Below are positions 35,985-44,441 of a stretch of DNA of 64,000 nt, in pieces (the first letter of the stretch is position 1; every line of letters starts with the position of its first letter). The DNA comes from Alectryocaccobium sp964389285 (GTDB lineage: Bacteria > Bacillota > Clostridia > Lachnospirales > Lachnospiraceae). The notes under the pieces were generated by a model. That model did not search any database. It had not been told where the DNA came from and was given only the letters and a program-made list of their open reading frames with translations. The position numbers and the translations under genes are program-made. Location of the stretch: positions 186,001 to 250,000 of the forward strand of contig CAYMCZ010000002.1 in the NCBI GenBank assembly GCA_964389285.1, given 5' to 3'.

Positions 35985-37232
35985 TCACAGCAGATCAGCC
36001 GTACATATCTCTCCTTTTACCGCCGAAGCGGTTACTGTAGCTGCCGAAGCCAGATAAACAAACGCGTCCTTATGCCCGGCGCGTCCTTTGAAATTACGCG
36101 TCCCCGTGCTTATCAGGGTTTCTCCGGCTCCGATAACTCCCTGACAGCTTCCCCAGCATACGGAGCAGTTTGCGTTCATGACTATGGCTCCTGCTTCCAT
36201 GAAGATATCCATAAGGCCTTCTCTGACAGCCCGGATATATACCTCCTGACTTGCCGGCACTACGATAAATCGCACTTTATCCGCCACTCTTCTGCCCTTT
36301 AAAACAGCCGCTGCAAGACGCAGGTCTTCTATCCGTCCGTTGTTGCACGAGCCCACAAAAGCTTCATCTATAGGTATTCCCAGACATTCTTCAGCCGGAA
36401 CTACATTGTCAACAAAATGCGGCTTTGCCACTATCGGAACAATTTCATCCAGTTCTATTTCGTAAACCTCGGAAAAAACGGCGTCTTCATCGCTCTTAAA
36501 GCAGGCTTTCGGCTGCCTGCCGCGCTCTCTCAGATAGTCCATCGCAATATCGTCAACTTCCATAAGCGCGGTCTTGGCTCCCGCCTCAACGCATAGGTTG
36601 CATATGGCAATACGGTCACTCATGTTTAAACTATTCATGCCGTCGCCGACGAACTCCATAGCTTTGTAGTTGGCTCCGTTCGCGCCGATACGGCCTATTA
36701 TCGTAAGTATCAGATCTCTTGCCGTAACGCCTGCCTTCAGTTTTCCTTTCAGAATAAATCTTATGGTCTCGGGAACCAGCACCCAGCTTCCGCCCGTAAC
36801 CATTCCGTACAGATAATCCGTACAGCCGACACCCGTTCCGAATGCGCCGAGAGCACCGTATGCGCAGGTATGGCTGTCCGCACCGAAGATAAGTTCTCCC
36901 GGACATACGTGGTTTTCCATCATGATCTGATGACAAACGCCTTTGCCCTCATAAAAAGTGATTCCGTTTTCTCTGGCAAAATCACGCATTTTCTTGTGTG
37001 AAGCAGCCGTTTTGGGACTGTCGCTCGGAACATTATGATCTATGATCCAGACAAGCTTGCTCTTATCCGCTATCCGGGGCTCTTTAAGTTTATTAAACAT
37101 ATCTATGGTAAGATGCGTTGTGCCGTCATTGCTTAGAAGTCTGTCCAGCTCAACGGTATGTATATCGCCCGCTTTTACGCTTTCGACACCTGCGGCTCTG
37201 GCTATAATCTTTTCGGCTATGGTCATTCCCAT
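35985..37232 (-). CDS. 3-isopropylmalate dehydratase/homoaconitase-type large subunit (pair 2)
   Basis: A 415-residue LeuC/HacA/DmdA-type large subunit. It has FGADSHTCAYGALGAFGTGVGCTDY, a variant FVGSCNNGRIEDL in place of SCTNGR, and NANCSVCWGSCQG for the C-x2-C cluster ligands, where the usual NPGC becomes NANC. These changes set it apart from the other large subunit and suggest a different substrate or divergence after duplication. AGAGGAAACG precedes its ATG. The companion small subunit gene ends 88 bp upstream. Confidence 0.88.
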   Translation of the reverse strand: MGMTIAEKIIARAAGVESVKAGDIHTVELDRLLSNDGTTHLTIDMFNKLKEPRIADKSKLVWIIDHNVPSDSPKTAASHKKMRDFARENGITFYEGKGVCHQIMMENHVCPGELIFGADSHTCAYGALGAFGTGVGCTDYLYGMVTGGSWVLVPETIRFILKGKLKAGVTARDLILTIIGRIGANGANYKAMEFVGDGMNSLNMSDRIAICNLCVEAGAKTALMEVDDIAMDYLRERGRQPKACFKSDEDAVFSEVYEIELDEIVPIVAKPHFVDNVVPAEECLGIPIDEAFVGSCNNGRIEDLRLAAAVLKGRRVADKVRFIVVPASQEVYIRAVREGLMDIFMEAGAIVMNANCSVCWGSCQGVIGAGETLISTGTRNFKGRAGHKDAFVYLASAATVTASAVKGEICTADLL

Positions 37233-37320
37233 GTTTCGTTTCCTCTTATTCTATATGTAATCAATCGTTTCCCGGCTCCGGCCGCCTCCTGCGGCCTGTT
37301 TTCAGGCCGATCGCCGGCTC

Positions 37321-37791
37321 TCACCTGTTATTAACAGAGGCGATCAGACCTCCCTGATCCAGAATTCCCTGCATATACTCCGGCAGTTTTGTGCATTCAA
37401 AGATCTTTCCGCCTGTTTTTACCGTTCCCTCGGTCATTGAAAGCTCCATTTCATCTCCGGATTCGACATTGTCATAAAGCTCTTTGCATACGATAACCGG
37501 AAGTCCTATGTTTATCGAATTGCGGTAAAAAATCCTGGCAAACGATTTTGCGATAACCGCTTTTACTCCAAGCGCTTTCAGCACGCCCGGGGCCTGCTCT
37601 CTTGAAGAACCGCAGCCGAAGTTTTCGCAGGCCACGACATAATCTCCCGGCTTCACTTTCGAAGCGAAATCCGGATCCAGCGATTCAAATGTATGTGATT
37701 TCATCTCATCGATAGTCGGATACAGAAGATACTGGGTAGCTATTATCTGATCAGTATCCACGTCCGTATGAAATTTGAAGATTTTTCCCAT
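37321..37791 (-). CDS. 3-isopropylmalate dehydratase-type small subunit (pair 2)
   Basis: A 156-residue LeuD-type small subunit. Motifs: KFHTDVDTDQIIATQYLLYPT, NFGCGSSREQAPGVLKALGV and SFARIFYRNSINIGLPV. The loop YLLY is close to the YLVY type reported for isopropylmalate-specific archaeal small subunits, so this copy is the better candidate for leucine synthesis, although this is inference. The start at 37791 has AAGGAG at ideal spacing. It is the first gene of the cluster, behind a promoter at 37841-37869. Confidence 0.88.
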   Translation of the reverse strand: MGKIFKFHTDVDTDQIIATQYLLYPTIDEMKSHTFESLDPDFASKVKPGDYVVACENFGCGSSREQAPGVLKALGVKAVIAKSFARIFYRNSINIGLPVIVCKELYDNVESGDEMELSMTEGTVKTGGKIFECTKLPEYMQGILDQGGLIASVNNR

Positions 37792-37840
37792 AAAAGTCTC
37801 CTTGTGTCCAAGGCCTCCTTCTGCCGATATTTCATAACAG

Positions 37841-37869
37841 ATTTTAGCATTTCGGATTTGATAAAACAA
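37841..37869 (-). promoter_or_regulatory. promoter of the LeuD-C-D-C cluster
   Basis: On the minus strand TTGTTT (37864-37869), a 17-bp spacer and TAAAAT (37841-37846) lie about 50 bp upstream of the first small-subunit gene. No T-box is present in the short leader. Confidence 0.55.
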
Positions 37870-37900
37870 GTATATTCAGGCATATTTATAAGAGCGTATC

Positions 37901-39028
37901 TCAGTCCGACATATCGGCATCGGGCACAACGAGAATCTCATACTCAGGATACGCTTCTTTTACTTCTCTTTTGATGACCTCAATCCCTTCGGCATGGTCG
38001 ATATCGAAACTGAGAACAACGTCAAACCGCATGGTTTTTTCGGCGATATTTATGTAAAATCCATGAAGCTGAAGCGCCCACTCATGTGACAGTACGATTT
38101 TTTGTATCTCATTTCTGATATGAGCTTCCCTGCCGTCTCCGGTATTGTACGAATATACGCCGACGCCGGTCAGAACGACTCCGGTCTTCGTGTATATTTT
38201 TTTCTCCAGTCTCCTGGTCAGTTCATCTACCTTATCTACGGTCATGGTATCCGGCAGTTCTATGTGTACCGAAGCCAGGTTTTTATTCGGGCCGTAATTA
38301 TTAATTATGAGATCATACGCACCTCTTACTTCGGGTTCCTCGCTTATAAGCCTCTTTATTTCTTTGGTGATTTCCGAATCGGCTCTCTGCCCGAGGATAT
38401 CGTTTAGTGTCTCTGAGATCATCTCAATACCGGCCTTTATTATCACCACGGAGATCAAAACGCCCACATAGGCTTCAAGAGAAAGTCCGGTAAAAATAAA
38501 AATGAACGCAGACGCCAGAACCGAAGCCGAAAGCACGGCGTCAAAAAGCGCATCGGCTCCGGAAGCGGCAAGCGCTCCTGAATTAAGCTTCTCCCCCTGT
38601 TTTTTTACAAATCTTCCGAGAAGCAGCTTCGCTGCAATCGCAACCGCCATTATCACCAGGGCAACGGGCGGATAATCGGGCTTTTCGGGATTAATTATCT
38701 TTTTTACGGACTCCGTAAGAGCCGTCCCGCCGGCATAGATTACTATCGCCGATACTATCAGGGCACTCAAATATTCCGCGCGGCCATGGCCGAACGGATG
38801 CTTTTTATCGGGCGCCTTCCCCGCCAGCTTTATGCCTATTATCGTGACAACGGAGGACAATGCATCCGAAATATTGTTGACTGCATCCAGCATCATTGCT
38901 ATCGAATGAGATAAAATGCCTGCGACAGCTTTAAATGCCGCAAGCAGTATGTTTATCAGAATTCCGATGACGCCGGTTCTGATTATAAGCCTGTCTCTGT
39001 TTTTAATGTCCGGGTTTGTACTGCTCAT
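37901..39028 (-). CDS. cation diffusion facilitator (CDF) metal transporter
   Basis: A 375-residue CDF-family metal/proton antiporter. Six hydrophobic helices occupy about residues 12-215, with SIAMMLDAVNNISDALSSVV carrying the metal-site residues of helix 2 (D-x3-D) and the family's HPFGHGRAEYLSAL motif following; a second HxxxD-type site (SGADALFDAVLSASV) is in helix 5. The C-terminal 130 residues form two ferredoxin-like cytoplasmic modules, one more than usual, the last ending in the Asp-rich EILVVPDADMSD. The start at 39028 is preceded by GAGGGAAG. The metal could be Zn, Mn, Fe or Co. Confidence 0.9.
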   Translation of the reverse strand: MSSTNPDIKNRDRLIIRTGVIGILINILLAAFKAVAGILSHSIAMMLDAVNNISDALSSVVTIIGIKLAGKAPDKKHPFGHGRAEYLSALIVSAIVIYAGGTALTESVKKIINPEKPDYPPVALVIMAVAIAAKLLLGRFVKKQGEKLNSGALAASGADALFDAVLSASVLASAFIFIFTGLSLEAYVGVLISVVIIKAGIEMISETLNDILGQRADSEITKEIKRLISEEPEVRGAYDLIINNYGPNKNLASVHIELPDTMTVDKVDELTRRLEKKIYTKTGVVLTGVGVYSYNTGDGREAHIRNEIQKIVLSHEWALQLHGFYINIAEKTMRFDVVLSFDIDHAEGIEVIKREVKEAYPEYEILVVPDADMSD

Positions 39029-39101
39029 TTTGCTTCCCTCTTTTAAATCATCATACACAGACATCTGCCGTGTCCGCACTTCATAACTCTCTTGCAAAAT
39101 G

Positions 39102-39130
39102 ATTATACATCCGACGCCCTCTCAAGTAAA
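39102..39130 (-). promoter_or_regulatory. probable promoter of the CDF gene
   Basis: On the minus strand TTTACT (39125-39130), 17 bp, TATAAT (39102-39107), about 74 bp upstream of the CDF start. The -10 is consensus and the -35 is weak. No operator-like palindrome was noticed beside it. Confidence 0.5.
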
Positions 39131-39154
39131 CACGCATTTCCCGTCCGTCAGGGG

Positions 39155-39346
39155 TTATTTTATTTCATCGGTTTCTATCAGGAATCTGACTTCTCCTTCC
39201 ACTCCGTTTCTGATTCCCGAATAGTTTTTGTACATCGTGTCGGCAATTTTCAGGGCTTTGATTTTTTTTATGTGCGAAGACTTGTCATCTCCCGTTTTTT
39301 CATAAATGTCAATTGGTTTTTTACAGCAAACAGCCCCGCTAACCAT
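39155..39346 (-). CDS. possible 63-residue protein or gene remnant
   Basis: In the 381-bp gap between hbd and the CDF gene, a 63-codon frame encodes a Lys/Ile/Glu-rich sequence with credible codon use (for example HIKKIKALKIADTMYKNYSG). The same frame is open back to the hbd stop, 84 codons in all, but the first ATG has no ribosome site. I recognise no family. It may be a small gene, a C-terminal remnant of a lost gene, or chance. Apart from this and the CDF promoter I see nothing else in the gap. Confidence 0.3.
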   Translation of the reverse strand: MVSGAVCCKKPIDIYEKTGDDKSSHIKKIKALKIADTMYKNYSGIRNGVEGEVRFLIETDEIK

Positions 39347-39409
39347 ATTTGACCAGCAGGACTGTTTCTCACAATTATTATCTGAATAACGGGATTTCAG
39401 AAGATACTT

Positions 39410-40375
39410 TTATTTGTTGTATTCATAAAATCCCTTGCCGAAATTGACTCCTTTTTCTCCTTTGTCAATCTTCTCTTTCAGCAGCTTTCCTATCTTATAG
39501 GTAGTAGTGCCCTCTACCTGTGCGTCAGGCTTCATCTGGTTAATGTTGTAAGCTGTTTCAAGACCTACGATATCCAAAATCTTGAAAGGCCCGGCCGGAG
39601 CGCTTGTCGCAAGCTCCCATGTAAGATCAATAGTTGCGGGATCCGCAACATCTTCTGCCCATAACCCCTGTGCTGCGCTTAAGAAAGGCACAAGAATCGA
39701 ATTAAGTATGTATCCCGGCTGCTCTTTATGAAGCTTAAGAGGTATCATGTTTATGGATTCCGCAAATTTAACTACGGCATTATATACCTCAGGATCGGTT
39801 CCCGGATGCCCCATAACCTCGGCGGTATTGTTTTTCCATATGGTGTTCGCAAAATGAAGCGCGCAAAATTTTTCCGGTCTTCCCGTATATTCCGCAAACA
39901 TACTCGGAAGAAGTGTTGACGAGTTTGTCAGAAGTATGGTTTTCTCCGGCAAAAAGTCTTTCATCTTTTCATACAATGCTTTCTTGTCAGCAGGATTTTC
40001 TGTCATCGCCTCGATAACAATATCGGCATCCTCAAAAGCTTTCGCCATATCAAGTTCAATGTGAATGTTTTTTTCAAAGCGTTCTTTCGCCTGCGCTGCC
40101 AACGCGTCGATCTGTTCGGGAGTTATCCCTTCCCATGATTTTATCAGCGCTCTCGGATACAACATCTTTCCGATAGGGTTTCCAATAAGAGCTTTTGCTT
40201 TTAAAAGATCTTCTATAATTAGAGAGGAATACCTCTCAATCTTGGGCTGTGTGCGTCCTATTGAGCTTTCCATGCGAAGCCAGAACGTGGTATCTATACC
40301 TGCATAAGCACACATGAGCGCAATCTGTACTCCCAGAACTCCGCCGCCTGCTATAGTAACTTTTTTAACTGACAT
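39410..40375 (-). CDS. 3-hydroxyacyl-CoA dehydrogenase-like protein
   Basis: A 321-residue NAD(P)-dependent dehydrogenase of the 3-hydroxyacyl-CoA dehydrogenase family: N-terminal Rossmann domain with VTIAGGGVLGVQIALMCAYAG, catalytic region TNSSTLLPSMFAEYTGRPEKF and LHFANTIWKNNTAEVMGH (the histidine pair region, more divergent than the HFFNP of 3-hydroxybutyryl-CoA dehydrogenase), and a C-terminal helical dimerisation domain ending GKGFYEYNK. The second ATG (40375) is preferred because GGAGGG lies six bases before it, whereas the first ATG touches that site. It is 54 bp downstream of adh. The acyl substrate is not certain. Confidence 0.85.
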   Translation of the reverse strand: MSVKKVTIAGGGVLGVQIALMCAYAGIDTTFWLRMESSIGRTQPKIERYSSLIIEDLLKAKALIGNPIGKMLYPRALIKSWEGITPEQIDALAAQAKERFEKNIHIELDMAKAFEDADIVIEAMTENPADKKALYEKMKDFLPEKTILLTNSSTLLPSMFAEYTGRPEKFCALHFANTIWKNNTAEVMGHPGTDPEVYNAVVKFAESINMIPLKLHKEQPGYILNSILVPFLSAAQGLWAEDVADPATIDLTWELATSAPAGPFKILDIVGLETAYNINQMKPDAQVEGTTTYKIGKLLKEKIDKGEKGVNFGKGFYEYNK

Positions 40376-40429
40376 AGACATCCCTCCAAAAGTTTTTATT
40401 CTTTGTTTCAGTTTGTGATTCTACGGATT

Positions 40430-41491
40430 TCAGTCAAGATAAATAATAGGTTTGATAAGATCTCTCGGTTTGTCTTTCATAAGCTGAAGCGCCTCGGGAA
40501 TGGCGTCAAAACCATGGAATCTGTGCGTCACAAGCTTGGATGTGTCAACACGGTCAGCCACGATCATAGCGGTAAGACGCTCGGCTCTTCTTCTGCCTCC
40601 CGGACACAGACCGCCGTTTATGGTCTTGTGAGCCATAAAAGCGGCTCCGGACTGCAGATAAGAGAAAGTAAATTCGGCCGCGTCCGTGATAACATTCAGA
40701 TTTGCCATATGTCCGCCGCAGCGTACCACGCTGTAAGCCTGTCCGAGCGTTTCCGCCTTGCCACCTGCCACAATGGCAGCGTCAACACCGCGTCCGTTTG
40801 TAAGTGCCATGATCTGCTCGCATACATCGCCTTCTTTATAGGATACGATATCCGTAGCGCCGTATTCTTTTGCGATTGCCACGCAGTTAGGTCTTGTTCC
40901 TATACCGATGATCTGAGCGGCACCTCTGAGTTTCGCGCCGGCAACGGCCATGAGTCCGACGGGGCCTATGCCGAATACTGCCACCGTATCACCGAACTGA
41001 ATGTCGCAAAGCTCTACGCCGTGGAATCCGGTAGTCATCATATCCGTAACCATGATGGCCTTTTCATACGAAAGTCCTTCCGGAAGCTTACAGAGATTCA
41101 TGTCAGCGGAACGTACCACAAATTTCTCTGCCAGAGTCCCGTCGGAATAGTTTGAGAAACAGATTCCCTGGAACTGTCCGCCCGCGTCCGCTGCAGGCGT
41201 ATCCTGAATGTCGGGATGCTTATATGTAGGGGTTGTACACGGAACGATAACCTTGTCTCCTACCTTAAAGTCTTTTACTTCTTCGCCGACCTCGATGATC
41301 TCGCCGAGTGCTTCATGGCCGAGAGTGATGTCTTTAAGCCAGTCGCCTTCCATTTCCCATGCCGTGTGAACGTCCGAAGAACACGGGCACAGTGCTATCG
41401 GGCGGCATATAACCTCATCTCTTCCGCATACCGGCTCCGGTTTTTCCATCCATCCGAGAACGCCTTTTTCATGTCTCACATACGCTTTCAT
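40430..41491 (-). CDS. NADP-dependent secondary alcohol dehydrogenase (Zn)
   Basis: A 353-residue medium-chain dehydrogenase closely resembling the Clostridium beijerinckii/Thermoanaerobacter secondary alcohol dehydrogenases, which reduce ketones such as acetone or butanone. The catalytic zinc ligands C37, H59 and D150 are all in place, E60 follows, and VFGIGPVGLMAVAGA is the cofactor loop. G198-T199-R200 matches the GSR motif that binds the NADP 2'-phosphate (serine to threonine), so NADPH is expected. AGGAGGT precedes the ATG. Divergent from a MocR regulator and followed by hbd, it probably belongs to a small ketone/hydroxyacyl catabolic or fermentative unit. Confidence 0.93.
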   Translation of the reverse strand: MKAYVRHEKGVLGWMEKPEPVCGRDEVICRPIALCPCSSDVHTAWEMEGDWLKDITLGHEALGEIIEVGEEVKDFKVGDKVIVPCTTPTYKHPDIQDTPAADAGGQFQGICFSNYSDGTLAEKFVVRSADMNLCKLPEGLSYEKAIMVTDMMTTGFHGVELCDIQFGDTVAVFGIGPVGLMAVAGAKLRGAAQIIGIGTRPNCVAIAKEYGATDIVSYKEGDVCEQIMALTNGRGVDAAIVAGGKAETLGQAYSVVRCGGHMANLNVITDAAEFTFSYLQSGAAFMAHKTINGGLCPGGRRRAERLTAMIVADRVDTSKLVTHRFHGFDAIPEALQLMKDKPRDLIKPIIYLD

Positions 41492-41532
41492 CTGTCAAAT
41501 ACCTCCTGTGTAATTTGTGGTTTTTATTTCCG

Positions 41533-41547
41533 GACATTTTAAATGTC
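41533..41547. promoter_or_regulatory. 15-bp perfect palindrome, candidate MocR operator
   Basis: GACATTT-T-AAATGTC is a perfect palindrome placed 42 bp upstream of adh and 31 bp upstream of the mocR -35 element, in the divergent gap. Its position suits a regulator that controls both directions. No second copy was noticed in the gap. Confidence 0.55.
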
Positions 41548-41577
41548 TGAATCTTTCATCAGGCGCATCTTTTGCTG

Positions 41578-41606
41578 TTGCACTTAATCTGATTCTATTG
41601 TACACT
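41578..41606 (+). promoter_or_regulatory. promoter of the mocR gene
   Basis: TTGCAC (41578-41583), a 17-bp spacer and TACACT (41601-41606), about 67 bp upstream of the mocR start codon. Confidence 0.65.
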
Positions 41607-41672
41607 GCAAATGAAACTACAAAAAGTCTCACTTTTAAAATATTTTATAGGACCAGTTTGGGGAGAAGAACC

Positions 41673-43133
41673 ATGCTGACATACGATTTCAAAAACCGAA
41701 AGAATCTTTCCAGATACGCATATCTTTATCAATGCATCAAAGAAGACATTATTTCCGGAAAAATAAAAAAAGGCGAAAAGCTACCTTCAAAAAGAGCCCT
41801 TGCAAATCACCTGAATCTGGGAGTTATCACCGTTGCAAACGCCTACGCCCAGCTTTTGACCGAGGGGTATATAGAAGCAAAAGAAAAGAGAGGCTACTAT
41901 GTGCTTGACCTTTCTCATTACAAACCTCAAAAGCCCTATGCTTCCGAGACGAAAACCGAAGAAGAACTGCTGCTTTCGGAATCTTCTTACGAAGCGGATT
42001 TCTTTGCGGACTTCAAAGCCAACCGTACGGGCATACGGCATTTCCCCGCCACCAGGTGGAGCTATTACATGAGAGAAGCGCTCTCTTTGCAGGACGACTC
42101 CATGCTGAAAACCGTACCCTATAACGGTCTTTTCAAGCTCAGGCTCGCCATCTCGCGTTATCTGCTAAGCGAAAGAGGCATGTCGGTTTCGCCTTCGCAG
42201 ATTATTATCGGAGCCGGCACTGAATACCTTTACGGCCGCCTTATACAGCTCTTCGGCAGAGCCTGTACCTTTGCCAGCGAGGAGCCGGGATATCAGAAAT
42301 TTTCGGCTATATCGGGCAGCTATGGCAATCCCTGGATATATGTCCCGATCGACAATAAAGGGCTGCGGGTGGATCTTCTTGAGGAATATGGCGCCGATGT
42401 CGTACATGTTTCCCCGGCAAATCATTTTCCTACGGGCATAGTAATGCCCGTAACGAGACGCGCCGAACTTTTCGAATGGGTAAACAGAGTCAAGAAGCGT
42501 TATATAATCGAAGATGACTATGACAGCGAATTCAGATACAGCGGACAGCTCATATTGCCTTTGTATACCGAAGATACAAACAAAAAAGTAATCTATATGA
42601 ACACCTTTTCAAAGACGCTTGTGCCTTCTCTTCGGATCAGCTATATGATTCTGCCGTCCGCCCTTATCGAACGATATGAAAAGACGCTGAGTTTTTATTC
42701 CTGCACGGTATCCAGCTTCGAGCAGTATGCCCTGGCACGCTTCATAGAAGAAGGCGAGCTCGAACGCCACATAAGCCGCATGAGAAATTATTATAAAAAA
42801 CAACGAAAACTGATTCTTGACGAGATCCACAACTCGCCCCTTTCGGAGGTTTCAAGGATTCATGAAAATAACGCGGGCACTCATTTTCTGCTTGAGATCA
42901 ATACCGATCTTTCGGAAAGCGAAGTCCGCCGTCTGGGATACAAAAACAACCTCATGCTCTCGCTTTATTCGGATTACAGCAGTTCCACGGATAAAATGTT
43001 TGAGGCGTATTACGAGAGCAGTTGTATACTTGTAATCAATTATGCCGGAATAGATCCCGAAAAAGTCCCGGAAATGATCCGGCGGCTTTGCAATATTTTC
43101 ATATCCGACAATACCAGAATAATCATATTATAA
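41673..43133 (+). CDS. MocR/PdxR-type GntR-aminotransferase regulator
   Basis: A 486-residue regulator with an N-terminal GntR winged helix (about 8-75; YLYQCIKEDIISGKIKKGEKLPSKR, then VITVANAYAQLL as recognition helix) joined to a fold-type-I aminotransferase domain (about 140-486). The PLP lysine is in MNTFSKTLVPSLRISYM, and the aspartate that contacts the pyridine nitrogen in IIEDDYDSEFRYSG. Such proteins usually sense PLP or an amino compound and act on a divergent gene, here adh-hbd. The start at 41673 has GGGGAGAAG at good spacing and is family-typical; a longer frame upstream covers the promoter. Confidence 0.93.
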   Translation: MLTYDFKNRKNLSRYAYLYQCIKEDIISGKIKKGEKLPSKRALANHLNLGVITVANAYAQLLTEGYIEAKEKRGYYVLDLSHYKPQKPYASETKTEEELLLSESSYEADFFADFKANRTGIRHFPATRWSYYMREALSLQDDSMLKTVPYNGLFKLRLAISRYLLSERGMSVSPSQIIIGAGTEYLYGRLIQLFGRACTFASEEPGYQKFSAISGSYGNPWIYVPIDNKGLRVDLLEEYGADVVHVSPANHFPTGIVMPVTRRAELFEWVNRVKKRYIIEDDYDSEFRYSGQLILPLYTEDTNKKVIYMNTFSKTLVPSLRISYMILPSALIERYEKTLSFYSCTVSSFEQYALARFIEEGELERHISRMRNYYKKQRKLILDEIHNSPLSEVSRIHENNAGTHFLLEINTDLSESEVRRLGYKNNLMLSLYSDYSSSTDKMFEAYYESSCILVINYAGIDPEKVPEMIRRLCNIFISDNTRIIIL

Positions 43134-43160
43134 TAGAACCAGCGGACAATATGGCTTTAT

Positions 43161-43194
43161 AAATGCATATCTTTTTTAAAAAAGCTGTGCATTT
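43161..43194. terminator. bidirectional-looking hairpin after mocR
   Basis: AAATGCA/TGCATTT arms enclose a perfect CTTTTTTAAAAAAG inner palindrome, 28 bp after the mocR stop, followed by TTCC. It separates mocR from the efflux operon. Downstream, TAAAAT near 43210 may be the -10 element of the operon, but the -35 is poor. Confidence 0.55.
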
Positions 43195-43247
43195 TCCTGT
43201 CAACGTGGTAAAATGACGCACAAATGCAATTATCAGGAAAAATTATT

Positions 43248-44426
43248 ATGAAAACGAACAAAAAACAACTCATTATCCTGCTTATAGTCATCGCTGCGGC
43301 CGCAATTGCCGTTACGGCGGCGCTGAAAGGCGGAAAACCTTCCGGTAAAGCGTCTTCCGAAAGCATACCCGTGATAAGTGTAAGTTCTCTTTCAGACGGT
43401 ACCTCCGCGTCGCAGGATCGTTACGGCGGTATACTGGAAACCCAAAAAAAAGAAACAATAAAGCTGGACTCCGACAAAACCGTGAAAGAAATATCCGTCA
43501 AAGAAGGCGATCACGTTAAAGCCGGAGATATTCTGTTTTCATATGATACACAGAGCATGGAACTGGAAATGCAGCAAAAACAGATAGAGATGGAAAAACT
43601 GGATATTCAGATATCCGGCTGCAACGACCAGATCTCCCAGCTCAAATCCCAGCTTGACTCCGGTTCATTGTCGGCGTCAGAAAGACTTGATTATACTTCC
43701 CAGATGCTGGAAGCCCAGACGAACGCAGCCCAGTATGAGTATGACAAAAAAACAAAAGCCTCCCAGATTGCCAAACTTGAGGATTCCATAAAAAACGCCT
43801 CAGTCAGAACCTCGATGAACGGAACCGTAGAGCATCTTTATGATCTTGAAAGTCTTTCTGACAGTAATCCCGTTTTTATGGAAATCGTCGCCGACGGCGA
43901 CCTCAGGGTGAAAGGGACAATCTCGGAACAGGATATTATGAACATAGAACAGGACATGGATGTAATCGTCAGGTCGCGTTCCGACGCTTCAAAGACATGG
44001 AAAGGGAAGATTTCGCTTATTGAAACAAAACCCGTCTCGGACGAAAACAGAACCGATACCGTCTACATGGGTATGGATTCCGACAATTCCTCCTCCGCTT
44101 CCAAATACGCGTTTTACGTGGATCTCGAATCAACCGACGGGCTTCTTTTAGGTCAGCATGTGACGATAGAGAAAAGCAGTCCCGCGGGTCCTGACGCAGA
44201 CGCAATATACCTCCCGGACGGATATGTATTTTTTGAAAATGATCTGCCGTATGTCTGGGCCGCAAAAGAAATAGGGGACGGCCTTGAAAAACGCGGCATC
44301 ACACTGGGAGAGACGGACGGGGATTCAATGATGTATGAAATAACCTCGAATCTTTCGGCCGAAGAATATGTCGCATGGCCGGATGACGACTGCAAAGAAG
44401 GCGCGGCGACGGTTTCAGGCAACTGA
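43248..44426 (+). CDS. HlyD/MacA-type efflux adaptor (adaptor 1)
   Basis: A 392-residue membrane-anchored adaptor of a MacAB-like ABC exporter. After an N-terminal anchor helix (about 8-28) come the lipoyl half-motif VKEISVKEGDHVKAGDILFSYD, a helical hairpin rich in Gln/Lys (about 105-185), the second lipoyl half (VRTSMNGTVEHLYDLE), and a beta-barrel and membrane-proximal region (about 215-392). In Gram-positive bacteria such adaptors sit on the outside of the membrane next to the permease. The start at 43248 follows CAGGAAAAA; an earlier ATG eight codons upstream lacks a site. It is the first gene of the operon. Confidence 0.85.
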   Translation: MKTNKKQLIILLIVIAAAAIAVTAALKGGKPSGKASSESIPVISVSSLSDGTSASQDRYGGILETQKKETIKLDSDKTVKEISVKEGDHVKAGDILFSYDTQSMELEMQQKQIEMEKLDIQISGCNDQISQLKSQLDSGSLSASERLDYTSQMLEAQTNAAQYEYDKKTKASQIAKLEDSIKNASVRTSMNGTVEHLYDLESLSDSNPVFMEIVADGDLRVKGTISEQDIMNIEQDMDVIVRSRSDASKTWKGKISLIETKPVSDENRTDTVYMGMDSDNSSSASKYAFYVDLESTDGLLLGQHVTIEKSSPAGPDADAIYLPDGYVFFENDLPYVWAAKEIGDGLEKRGITLGETDGDSMMYEITSNLSAEEYVAWPDDDCKEGAATVSGN

Positions 44427-44441
44427 TGCCGGAGGATTATT

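Noticed and set aside
35989..37320. idea that the second LeuC/LeuD pair is aconitase or fumarase
   Set aside because: Large and small subunits are separate and of LeuC/LeuD size; aconitase is a single chain near 640-900 residues, and fumarase differs in motifs.
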